Source: JAJTHC01 sp044348005 (lineage in GTDB: Bacteria; Cyanobacteriota; Vampirovibrionia; Vampirovibrionales; JAJTHC01). From it: a stretch of 64,000 nucleotides of DNA. The notes beneath the pieces are model-generated. The model worked only from the letters and a program-made list of their open reading frames with translations, had not been told where the DNA came from and made no database searches. This document shows, one piece after another, positions 17,437-25,262 of the stretch. Made by a program: the position numbers and the translations under genes. The first letter of the stretch is position 1; every line of letters starts with the position of its first letter. The stretch spans positions 29,539 through 93,538 of the forward strand of contig JBIKTR010000008.1 in assembly GCA_044348005.1 (NCBI GenBank), in the 5' to 3' direction.

Positions 17437-18108
17437 ATGAACTTTTCCTGCTTTAATCGTTTTGCTCAAGCATTTACTTTGTCTGAAGTTTTAATTGTGT
17501 TGGGGATTATGGGCGTATTGAGTACGATGCTTTTGCCGTCTTTTATTGAAAATCAAACACGAAATAACTGTGCTTATTTAATCAGGTCGAGCATTTTGGC
17601 GTCTAATAGTCTCTTAGAAGACGCTTTTGCGTTTTCTCGAACCAATTTAATGAATGAAGCCGTTGAGCGGTTGACGACGATTCGTAATTGTGGAGGCACT
17701 GTAAATACGGCGACGACAGGGGGCTGCTGGAACGCAACATCGCAACGAGCCTTACCCGCCAATGTGGCAAACGAAGGGGTGTTATTAAAAAACAATGCGG
17801 TTATTGTTGGTTTTATGTCGAATGTATCTTTTGTGAATACGCCCGCAAGTGCAGGTCCTCCTGCTGTTCCTGCTCGAAATGCGGATCAGCTCTTACGTTT
17901 TGTTATTGATGCCAACGGGGTAGCGGGTCCTAATGCTGTAGGGGTGGATCAAATCAATTTAGTCACTTGTACGACCGTCGCGTTTTGTCAAGCTAATGCC
18001 ACCATGACAGGCCTCGCTGGGCAAGGATTCAAGGTGGTGCCAGGGCAATTACTGCCTGAGGGTAATGAATCTGTGGCGCTTTACAACAGGGCTTTTCAAC
18101 AAACGTAG
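17437..18108 (+). CDS. Type IV pilin-like (pseudopilin) protein
   Basis: A 223-residue protein with a classical class III signal: a short basic leader, then AFTLSEVLIVLGIMGVLS with the conserved Glu five residues after the cleavage point. The helix is followed by a globular part with several cysteines (NNCAY, RNCGG, GGCWN) that may form disulfides. It would be cleaved by prepilin peptidase and added to a pilus or a type II secretion pseudopilus. Ala replaces Gly before the cut site. AAGGA lies nine bases before the ATG. The gene closes the run that starts with the WYL regulators. Confidence 0.82.
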   Translation: MNFSCFNRFAQAFTLSEVLIVLGIMGVLSTMLLPSFIENQTRNNCAYLIRSSILASNSLLEDAFAFSRTNLMNEAVERLTTIRNCGGTVNTATTGGCWNATSQRALPANVANEGVLLKNNAVIVGFMSNVSFVNTPASAGPPAVPARNADQLLRFVIDANGVAGPNAVGVDQINLVTCTTVAFCQANATMTGLAGQGFKVVPGQLLPEGNESVALYNRAFQQT

Positions 18109-18192
18109 CGAACACTATATAAAAATAGCATCCCAATACAACAACAAGGAGTCCTCATCAGAATAGACCGCAATTGTTCTAGGATGCTATTT
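18109..18192. repeat. Motif CGAACACTATA plus long-loop hairpin
   Basis: Directly after the pilin stop lies CGAACACTATA, also found at 14060 and 36536. It is followed by a perfect eleven-pair stem AAATAGCATCC/GGATGCTATTT with a loop of nearly 60 bases. It may end transcription of the pilin gene, or be a degenerate copy of the structured repeat family. Confidence 0.5.
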
Positions 18193-18231
18193 CATCACAT
18201 AAATACGAATTTCTTTCTTGAAGAGAAAAGA

Positions 18232-18861
18232 CTAAGAAATTGTACCTGCGTTGTAGGCCTGCATTAAACTGGGGTGATACCCAAAGGACGCTTTTTGTTG
18301 CTTGGCAGCCAGAGCTTTCGCCATAGAGGGTTTTTGAGACTCCACTTGTGAAGCTTGAGCCAAGTTGGCCCTACCTATCGCCGCGACGTTGTGATCCGCC
18401 TTCGACATTTCGCCATAACCGCCAATGCCCGCATTTTCAGGGGCGTGTGCAGAATCAACCAAACCTTGACTTTGACGCTTAAAGTTCGACAAATACCCTG
18501 GGTTCATCATTGCTTGTTGAACGTCAAGCTGAGGCACAGATAAACTCACATGCCCTGCCACAGTCAAGCCTTCTTGGGTTTCAAGCACAGGGCCAGAAGT
18601 AGACAACCCCGCCGCCTTGGCTTTGCTGTCATGCGCGCGTTCATGGGCCAATACGCCTTGGCGCGAATGTTCAGCCGCCGTAACCCCACTGCTATTCTTA
18701 AATTGAGACTTTGGGGTGTTTTCGTCGCCTACAAAGGTATTGCCAAACATCGTTAGGCGGTACTGCTTTTGTTGGGCCTTAGGCGCACCAGCGTTCAGCG
18801 ATTGAGCACGGTCAAAAGGGGTTAAAGCACTTGAAAATACAGACAAAGCGGAAAGAGCCAT
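18232..18861 (-). CDS. SprA-related-like protein with HExxH-type motif
   Basis: A 209-residue protein. The N-terminus MALSALSVFSSAL looks like a short signal sequence. Near residue 75 the segment LAHERAHDSKA gives an HExxH-like pattern (HERAH), found in zinc metallopeptidases and in the SprA-related family, where a similar HE-AH sequence sits in the same kind of Gln/Ala-rich context. The C-terminal part is low in complexity. The ATG at 18861 is preferred because AAGGA lies about eleven bases upstream; two in-frame starts lie further up without a site. The family match is tentative, and whether the protein is an active protease cannot be told. Confidence 0.55.
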   Translation of the reverse strand: MALSALSVFSSALTPFDRAQSLNAGAPKAQQKQYRLTMFGNTFVGDENTPKSQFKNSSGVTAAEHSRQGVLAHERAHDSKAKAAGLSTSGPVLETQEGLTVAGHVSLSVPQLDVQQAMMNPGYLSNFKRQSQGLVDSAHAPENAGIGGYGEMSKADHNVAAIGRANLAQASQVESQKPSMAKALAAKQQKASFGYHPSLMQAYNAGTIS

Positions 18862-19057
18862 GATGTAACGTTTCCTTAGCATACGTAACGGATAGAAAGG
18901 GATTGATAACGTAAAAAAAGGGAAAACCTTTTGCAACTCAATTCTACCTAAATTGTAGTAGATTAGCAAGCATTTTTTTCACAGTAGGGTGAAAACGTTA
19001 AAAAATCGTTACATCGTGATATTTTCAAGCAAAATAGTCAAGAAAAAAGGGGTCTTG

Positions 19058-19207
19058 ATGGTGAACCCCCTTGCAAACATTCTGACTATACCAAGGGAAA
19101 CACGTGGCGTGTTCACGGTTGTTCATACGAGTGGTTTGTTCGGCAAGCGAAACACACCGTTTATGAAAGGAACCCCCTTGCCAAAGGGGTATCGTTCGTT
19201 GGGGTGA
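19058..19207 (+). CDS. Possible small peptide gene
   Basis: An ATG with AAGGGG a few bases upstream opens a frame of 49 codons with a Pro/Gly/Lys-rich end. Nothing in it is recognised. It lies alone between two minus-strand genes. The ribosome binding site is the only support. Confidence 0.25.
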   Translation: MVNPLANILTIPRETRGVFTVVHTSGLFGKRNTPFMKGTPLPKGYRSLG

Positions 19208-19297
19208 AAAACTTGAAGGATTGTTACAGTAGATTACAAACCAGCCACGCCCAGACGTATCCAGTAAGCACGGAGGGAAAGAGGCACATGGGACGAT

Positions 19298-20149
19298 TTA
19301 GTTGGCCGAAGGCTTATTTAAAGGGCTAAAGTACTCGGGAAAGTTTTCTTTGGCTTGTTGTAGGGTAAGGTCTCGACCCGCTTGGTTTAAAATCGCGCGG
19401 TTGCGTCGATTGGTTTCAATTTGACGTTTTTCCGCTTGTGGCGAATGACGATATGCGGAATACACGATCCCTGCAGCTGAACCTAGTCCCATTAAGAGCG
19501 GAAACCACTTAGAAAATAACGGTCGTTCACCTTCAAGAACTTCACGTGCTTGTAGGTGTTTGAAGCCCGCCAAGGCATGATGTAAATCAGCGACAGACGC
19601 CTGAGTTTTGGCTCGAATACGGGTCAGTATGGCTTTGGCTTCGTTCGACAAGGATTTATCCTTCAAAGCGGTGGTAATTTCACCCCACAACTCATTTTTT
19701 GATGTTTCTTCGGGTATGGAGGCTAAATTGGTATGGCTATGGGCTTCGGCACTTAATCTTTGATAGTCATACCTATTGGTGAATCTTTGATAGGCATTGT
19801 CAAGCAGTGTGAAAACTCCCGCAAGCAACATTCCATCAATAAAAGCAAACACAAAGCTTTGTTTTTCAACAAGTTCTTTCGCTTTTTGAGGGTTGCCTAC
19901 CTGTTCAGACAAGAACATATCAGGACTAGAATATTGCTTCGCCACTTGTGTGGCTTCCATTTGATTTAAGGCTGCATTTAAGCGTTTTTGGGCATCCCGC
20001 TCAGCGGTGTGGATGGATTCAACTGGTGAAGAAGGTTCAAGCATCATAAACACGGTGGTTTCTTCTTCACTAAAAGCAGGCAAGGGGCGATCTGCGGAAG
20101 GTAAAGCCGTAGACGGTTGAACGCGAGAAGCAACAGCGGGAAACAACAT
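19298..20149 (-). CDS. Unknown protein with two membrane segments
   Basis: A 283-residue protein of no recognised family. The N-terminal 45 residues are Pro/Ser-rich; a charged helical stretch follows. Hydrophobic segments lie at about residues 98-115 (FVFAFIDGMLLAGVFTLL) and 212-232 (LLMGLGSAAGIVYSAY), separated by a helical region. The C-terminus is basic and polar. AAAGGA lies nine bases before the ATG. The general plan (disordered Pro-rich start, helices, one or two membrane segments) recalls the unknown proteins at 25.3, 55.6 and 56.9 kb, but I see no clear sequence identity. Confidence 0.75.
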   Translation of the reverse strand: MLFPAVASRVQPSTALPSADRPLPAFSEEETTVFMMLEPSSPVESIHTAERDAQKRLNAALNQMEATQVAKQYSSPDMFLSEQVGNPQKAKELVEKQSFVFAFIDGMLLAGVFTLLDNAYQRFTNRYDYQRLSAEAHSHTNLASIPEETSKNELWGEITTALKDKSLSNEAKAILTRIRAKTQASVADLHHALAGFKHLQAREVLEGERPLFSKWFPLLMGLGSAAGIVYSAYRHSPQAEKRQIETNRRNRAILNQAGRDLTLQQAKENFPEYFSPLNKPSAN

Positions 20150-20260
20150 GGGGGCGAATCCTTTGGGGTTGGGAGAGAAAAGAGTAGTCTAAATCTACCA
20201 CACCCCCCTTGCCAAGTCAAGGTTCTCTTCCGCAAGCGGTCAGGCTTGTGAATCCTGTAA

Positions 20261-21469
20261 TTATGCTAAAAAACCCTCTAAATTTGGGTTTTGGCGAAGT
20301 TGAGTTAGGGCCCTCTCTTTTAAAGATTTAACTTGACTTAGTGTGACATTGCCCATGATTGTGACTATTTGTGGCTGCGTGTGCGGTTCTTCGCCACCTA
20401 GCCCAAAAGTCAACTTTAAGACCTTTTGTTCTTCAAGGCCAAGGGACGCCAAAGCAGTAGCTATATGTTCAAAAGCAATAGCTCTATCTATTTCATTAAA
20501 AGTTTGTTCACCATCCACATTGGGGTCTCTAATCGTTTCAAGCAAATCAGAATTCCCGTCTTGACCCACGGGTATATCTAGGGACGAAGCATTACGTTGA
20601 TTATCAACTGTTAGAGCCCCGCTCAATTGTTCAACCGTTATGTCCACCTGAGTACTCTTCTTTTTCGAGTTAAGGAGGGCTGCAATTTCGTCTAAGTTGG
20701 GCGTTCTTTTCAATGTTGTAGTAAGCTCCCTCTTAGCTGTTCCAATTCTGTTTAACATCTCCGTCGTACTAACAGGACGGCGAATCATACGGGATTTCTC
20801 CTTAATGGCGCGGGTAATGGCTTGTTGGATCCACCAATAGGCATAGGTGGACAACTTATTGCCCCGTCTGTGATCAAACTTGTCCACGGCACGGCCTAGG
20901 CCTAGAGTACCTTCTTGAATCAGGTCTGGTAAGTCTAAGCCTCTGTTCTTATATTTTTTCGCGATAAACACCACCAAACGCAAGTTCGCACTCACCATTC
21001 TCTCATGCGCTCGCTTGGCGGCTCGTACTTTATTAGCCTGTTCTGTGCGTAAGAGTAGCTTTTTCTCGTCATTAGGGAGTTTGCTGTACAAAGCATATAA
21101 ATCGGTAAATCCTGAATTTTCGATTGCTTTATCCTCAGAGTCCAGAATTGATACTATTTGCTGTCTAAGACCTTGAAGTATCTCACAGCCCGCCTGGATT
21201 TTTTTAGCCAAATTGATTTCTTCGTCAGGCTTAAGCAACGGCACACGCCCTATTTTTTTTAGAAAGTCTCCAACAGTCTCACCCCCAGTTCTTTGAGTGG
21301 GGGTAAAACAATCTGTTGTGGCACTGGTCAAGCGCCCCTTGAATCTACTGGTTGGGTTGGGTTGGGTTGGGTTGGGTTGGGTTGGGTTGGGTTGGGTTGG
21401 GTTGGGTTGAGTTGAGTTGAGTTGAGTTCGCTGGGAAACACCCCACCTATAAAGCAGTTGTAGCATCAT
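20261..21469 (-). CDS. RNA polymerase sigma-70 family factor with repeat-bearing 5' end
   Basis: A 402-residue primary-type (group 2-like) sigma factor. Region 1.2 is seen near residue 70 (VGDFLKKIGRVPLLKPDEEI). Regions 2.1-2.4 follow with SANLRLVVFIAKKY, DLIQEGTLGLGRAVDKFD and STYAYWWIQQAITRAI; region 3 carries RRPVSTTEMLNRI, and region 4 LTFGLGGEEPHTQ plus the final helix-turn-helix. The first 45 residues differ from any sigma factor: 15 tandem pentanucleotides code QPNPT repeats. Because the unit is five bases, gain or loss of one copy shifts the frame of everything after it. An ATG pair at 21464-21469 with AGGTG upstream starts the frame. I see no alternative start with a site after the repeat. 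The gene is single and its regulon is unknown. Confidence 0.9.
   Translation of the reverse strand: MMLQLLYRWGVSQRTQLNSTQPNPTQPNPTQPNPTQPNPTSRFKGRLTSATTDCFTPTQRTGGETVGDFLKKIGRVPLLKPDEEINLAKKIQAGCEILQGLRQQIVSILDSEDKAIENSGFTDLYALYSKLPNDEKKLLLRTEQANKVRAAKRAHERMVSANLRLVVFIAKKYKNRGLDLPDLIQEGTLGLGRAVDKFDHRRGNKLSTYAYWWIQQAITRAIKEKSRMIRRPVSTTEMLNRIGTAKRELTTTLKRTPNLDEIAALLNSKKKSTQVDITVEQLSGALTVDNQRNASSLDIPVGQDGNSDLLETIRDPNVDGEQTFNEIDRAIAFEHIATALASLGLEEQKVLKLTFGLGGEEPHTQPQIVTIMGNVTLSQVKSLKERALTQLRQNPNLEGFLA
21351..21425 (-). repeat. Pentanucleotide tandem repeat, 15 units, inside the sigma factor gene
   Basis: On the plus strand there are eleven perfect copies of GTTGG (21351-21405) followed by four of GTTGA (21406-21425). 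On the coding strand these read CCAAC and TCAAC. All three frames of the tract are open and give the same repeated pentapeptide, so only the sequence after the tract changes with copy number. This is a typical slippage-prone contingency layout. Confidence 0.95.
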
Positions 21470-21623
21470 GAAAAAAGCACCTATTTATAGTCAAGAGAAA
21501 AGTAACACGCCTTGTAAAAATAACAAGCCTACATATACTAGCACCCACACACCCTCAAGTCAAGGCGATTTTTGTGAGGGCTTGGTGCTATAAAGTCTCG
21601 ATTTTTTGCAATAAAAAGCGCTT

Positions 21624-21641
21624 ATACCGTTTAAACGGTAT
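21624..21641. promoter_or_regulatory. Perfect palindrome at the mnmG 3' end
   Basis: ATACCGTTTAAACGGTAT is an 18-base perfect palindrome that touches the mnmG stop codon. It may be a short terminator hairpin or a protein site. A similar but imperfect sequence is found near 35278. Confidence 0.45.
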
Positions 21642-23548
21642 TAGTCCACTGGCGTTGTAGGCGTCTGCATCGGCAAGCGACCGGCACTTAAAAGCACTTG
21701 CACAATTTGCACATCACTGGGGTTCACCCCTGAAATGCGCTTGGCTTGTGCCAAATCCACTGGGCGAAACTTACTGAGCTTTTCGCGGGCTTCTAAACTC
21801 AGTTGTTGAATGGCGTGGTAATCAACGTGTAGTGGAAGCTTGAGCTTTTCGGCATTCTGCACCCGTTGATTTTCCCGTGTTTGACGCCCAATGTAGCCCG
21901 CAAATTTAATGTCGGTTTCTAGGGTTTCTTGAACGTCTGGCAACACCGTTTGAGAAGCAGGATCTAGCAGCGCAAGGGTTTGATACGTCACCATCGGGCG
22001 CTTTAAGAGCTGTTCTAAACTCGTGCCTTCTTGAATACGTTCCCCACAAGATTCGCTTAAACGTGCATTATTTTCTGCGGTGGCTTTAATTTTTGTGCTA
22101 GCCAAACGGCGATGTTCTTGGGCAATGGCGTCTTGACGCGTTTGAAACACCGTCCATCGATCGCCTTGCACCAAGCCAATGTCGCGTCCCAACGCCGTTA
22201 GGCGTAAATCGGCGTTGTCTTGACGCAGGAGCAAGCGGTATTCACTGCGACTGGTGAGCATTCGGTAGGGTTCTTTAATTTCTTTGGTGACGAGATCGTC
22301 AATCAGTGTGCCGATGTACGACGACGCGCGAGACAGCACAAAGGGGGCTTGCTTGCCCACGTATCGACTGGCGTTAATGCCCGCCATAAGGCCTTGTGCA
22401 GCGGCTTCTTCATAGCCACTGGTGCCGTTGATTTGCCCTGCGAAAAACAACCCGTGGGCTTTTTTTACCATTAACGCAGGCGTCAACTGAAATGCAGGAA
22501 AATAATCGTATTCCACCGCACAGGCTGGACGCAACATTTCCGCCCGTTCTAGGCCCGGTAACGTTTGTAGCATCGCCACTTGAACATCCAACGGCAAGCA
22601 TGAAGAAAAGCCTTGCAAGTAGATTTCATAGGTCTGGCGGCCTTCGGGTTCAATAAACAAGTGGTGGGTGTCTTTATCAGCAAAGCGCATGACTTTGTCT
22701 TCAATACTGGGGCAGTAGCGGGGGCCACAATCGGCTTCCATGAGTCCTTGCATCATGGGGCTACGGTGAATGTTGGCGCGAATTAAGTCGTGGGTTTGGG
22801 GGGTGGTGCGGGTTAGGTGGCACGGGATTTGAGGCAGGTGGGGACGTTCAGGCATGAAGCTAAAAAAGCCATGAGGCGTGTCTCCATGCTGTTCTTCAAG
22901 GGTGCTATAATCAATGGTGCGCCCATCTACACGAGGGGGTGTGCCTGTTTTAAGACGCCCTGTTTCAAGCCCCAGTTCCAGTAAAGACGCTGTTAACCCC
23001 TTTGCCGCTGGATCCCCAGGACGACCGCCCCCGTAGCTATTTTCACCGATCCAGATTTTACCATTTAAAAAGGTGCCTGTGGTCACTACCACCGCAGGGG
23101 CTTGGTAAAAAATACCCAGCTGGTCTTCCACCCCCAGCACGTTTTGATGTGAATCCACCACCACGCGTTGGACGGTGGTTTGGCGCAATTTGAGATTCGG
23201 CTCCGCTTCTAGTAAGGCACGGGCATAATCACGATACTTGGCCTTGTCGCTTTGTGAGCGTAAGGCCCTTACCGCAGGGCCTTTAGACGTATTGAGCATA
23301 CGTAGTTGAATGTAGGTGGCATCGGCACATAGGCCCATTACACCCCCTAGCGCGTCAATTTCTTTGACCAACTGGCTTTTGGCGGGGCCTCCAATGGAAG
23401 GGTTACAGCTCATTTGGCCAATGGTGTCTAAATTCATGCTCAGCACAATGGTTTTACAGCCCAAGCGAGCCGCCGCCACGGCGGCTTCAATGCCTGCATG
23501 GCCTGCCCCAATAACCAAAACATCTGCTTTTTCTGTGTGAAGTGCCAT
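21641..23548 (-). CDS. mnmG: tRNA uridine-34 modification enzyme MnmG (GidA)
   Basis: MnmG is an FAD enzyme that, with MnmE, adds carboxymethylaminomethyl groups to U34 of certain tRNAs. The 635-residue product begins with the dinucleotide-binding fold VLVIGAGHAGIEAA. It has the family motifs MSCNPSIGGPAKSQLVKE near residue 47, TGTFLNGKI near 157, and the C-terminal helical part that binds MnmE. Length and motif order match the normal enzyme. The start lies 29 residues before CNPSIGG-type motifs, as in other MnmG proteins. The divergent neighbour is the secreted amidotransferase-like gene. Confidence 0.97.
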   Translation of the reverse strand: MALHTEKADVLVIGAGHAGIEAAVAAARLGCKTIVLSMNLDTIGQMSCNPSIGGPAKSQLVKEIDALGGVMGLCADATYIQLRMLNTSKGPAVRALRSQSDKAKYRDYARALLEAEPNLKLRQTTVQRVVVDSHQNVLGVEDQLGIFYQAPAVVVTTGTFLNGKIWIGENSYGGGRPGDPAAKGLTASLLELGLETGRLKTGTPPRVDGRTIDYSTLEEQHGDTPHGFFSFMPERPHLPQIPCHLTRTTPQTHDLIRANIHRSPMMQGLMEADCGPRYCPSIEDKVMRFADKDTHHLFIEPEGRQTYEIYLQGFSSCLPLDVQVAMLQTLPGLERAEMLRPACAVEYDYFPAFQLTPALMVKKAHGLFFAGQINGTSGYEEAAAQGLMAGINASRYVGKQAPFVLSRASSYIGTLIDDLVTKEIKEPYRMLTSRSEYRLLLRQDNADLRLTALGRDIGLVQGDRWTVFQTRQDAIAQEHRRLASTKIKATAENNARLSESCGERIQEGTSLEQLLKRPMVTYQTLALLDPASQTVLPDVQETLETDIKFAGYIGRQTRENQRVQNAEKLKLPLHVDYHAIQQLSLEAREKLSKFRPVDLAQAKRISGVNPSDVQIVQVLLSAGRLPMQTPTTPVD

Positions 23549-23735
23549 ACCATTTTCCGTGTGTTGTGTTTTTGTGTTGTATGTTTAGGACGCGTCTTAC
23601 TTTTATTGTACCAAAAACACAAGCGTTCTGTGGCAGTGGCCAAATTTTTTAGTCATCCCCTTTCACCAATTGAATGACGACTGGCGCTTTTTCTTTTCAC
23701 ACACACCACGCGTCTTTTTATTTGAATCCACTTTG

Positions 23736-23744
23736 TGCTAGAAT
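23736..23744 (+). promoter_or_regulatory. Extended -10 promoter of the Ntn hydrolase gene
   Basis: TGCTAGAAT matches the extended -10 consensus with one change and ends 25 bases before the ATG at 23770. No clear -35 box is seen. Confidence 0.45.
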
Positions 23745-23769
23745 AAAGGCACCAGTAAAGGAGTCTTCT

Positions 23770-25089
23770 ATGTTCCCTGCCCTTGCTTTCTCTTTTGCAT
23801 CCTTCATGCGTCGTATGGAAGGCGGTGTTTTCCTTCGTTTTGGGATGCTGTTGCTGCTGTTGGGCGCTTGGGCGTTGCCTCAGGCGTTGGCGTGTCGTAT
23901 GGTAACCCTTATTCAAACGACCCCAAATGCGGATCGAGTCCAGCAGTATTGGGTAGAACAGAGCCGTTCACTGATGCATCAATCCCATGGGAGCGAGCCT
24001 TATTATCAAACCGCGGGGCAAAGTTTGAATACCAACTTGGTTGAAGGCGTGGTGCCCACAGTTGATGGCGTCGGCATTGCTGGCTTTGACGCGGATGCTC
24101 AGTTTTTAAACACGCTTTATTACCGTCAATCTCAACCGCTTGATCAAGCGTCCGTGGCGTTTAAAGACGCCGTTTCTCGTCTTGGAAAAACAGGCACTGT
24201 GCTGATGGGGCATGTGCGCGCAAGAACCACAGGCCCAGTGGCCCCCTTTAATAACCATCCCTTTGTGGTGACGTTGAACGCTCAACGAGGTGGCACGTGG
24301 GCCTTTATGGCCAACGGCGGTACACAGATTTCTGCGGAAGACTACACCCGCTTGGTGAAGGATGTTCGCTTGGTGAAGGCTTGCGTGTCGAGTGGGTGTT
24401 CGTCGCCTACGACTTTAACCGATTCTGAAAAATTGTTCCATGTTTTACTGAGCCCCTTGCTCCCTTTCTTGGATGCCACAGCCTTAAAAGGGGACGGCTT
24501 CAACACTGAACAACTCGAGTATTTCGCCCATAGGCTTAGTCAGACTTATGGGGCGATTCAAGGAAAAATACTGCCTAAAGTCATGCGCCCTTTTGTTAAA
24601 GGCGGGGGCTACAGTGACGCTGCCCAAGGCCATGTGTTGGACGAAAAAAGTCATTTTTTACGCTACACGCCTAAAACATGGGTAATGAGTAACGGGGCGT
24701 ATACCTTTATTTTTGTGCACGGCTATGAACAATGGTACCAAGTCCACTATGGTGGGGAAGATCGTTCCTACGCTTCAGCCCTTGTGTTTGCGAGCGAACC
24801 CACCAACATTAAAGAGTTTTACGCCAACGGGGAAGCCTTTCTCAATGATGCGGATTCAGGCCATGTTCAAGGGGCCTCTATCAGTCGCTGGCAACAGCTC
24901 CCTCAAGATTCCTTAACCGTGGTGTATGATTCTGGCCAAGGCCTTCGAATGCGTCTGTTCCCTGTGGTGATGCCTCAAACGGCTTACCCGAAGGTGCCCG
25001 TGTATGCGCCAAAAAAGGGGCAAGGCAAGGGGGCAGGTATTGCGGTTCCTCCTGAGTTTCAGGCTCATCCGCTTGGGTGTCGATGTTAA
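23770..25089 (+). CDS. Exported class-II glutamine-amidotransferase-like Ntn hydrolase
   Basis: A 439-residue protein with a long basic N-terminus and a hydrophobic segment GMLLLLLGAWALPQALA that ends in an Ala-Leu-Ala signal-peptidase site. The next residue is Cys, followed by RMVTL. Class-II amidotransferases use an N-terminal Cys as nucleophile, usually exposed by removal of Met; here signal cleavage would expose it. Further family-like marks are GHVRARTTGPVAPFNNHPF near residue 152 and an N-G-G segment at 188. This resembles YafJ/EgtC-type enzymes but outside the cytoplasm. AAAGGAG lies seven bases before the ATG. A lipobox is less likely because the residue at -3 is Ala and at -2 Leu. 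Substrate unknown. Confidence 0.72.
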   Translation: MFPALAFSFASFMRRMEGGVFLRFGMLLLLLGAWALPQALACRMVTLIQTTPNADRVQQYWVEQSRSLMHQSHGSEPYYQTAGQSLNTNLVEGVVPTVDGVGIAGFDADAQFLNTLYYRQSQPLDQASVAFKDAVSRLGKTGTVLMGHVRARTTGPVAPFNNHPFVVTLNAQRGGTWAFMANGGTQISAEDYTRLVKDVRLVKACVSSGCSSPTTLTDSEKLFHVLLSPLLPFLDATALKGDGFNTEQLEYFAHRLSQTYGAIQGKILPKVMRPFVKGGGYSDAAQGHVLDEKSHFLRYTPKTWVMSNGAYTFIFVHGYEQWYQVHYGGEDRSYASALVFASEPTNIKEFYANGEAFLNDADSGHVQGASISRWQQLPQDSLTVVYDSGQGLRMRLFPVVMPQTAYPKVPVYAPKKGQGKGAGIAVPPEFQAHPLGCRC

Positions 25090-25262
25090 CGCCTTTGTTT
25101 TGAGGCACATGGTTGACGGGCTTAGGCTTCAAACAGCAGGCCTTTAGACCTCTAAACTCACTTGTGAGCTGATGCCTAACACGTTATATTATTGAGCGGA
25201 CTTAAAGCGTTAAGCAGTCCCCATTTCAAACACGACTTTTAGATTGGCTCGTAAAACACTCT

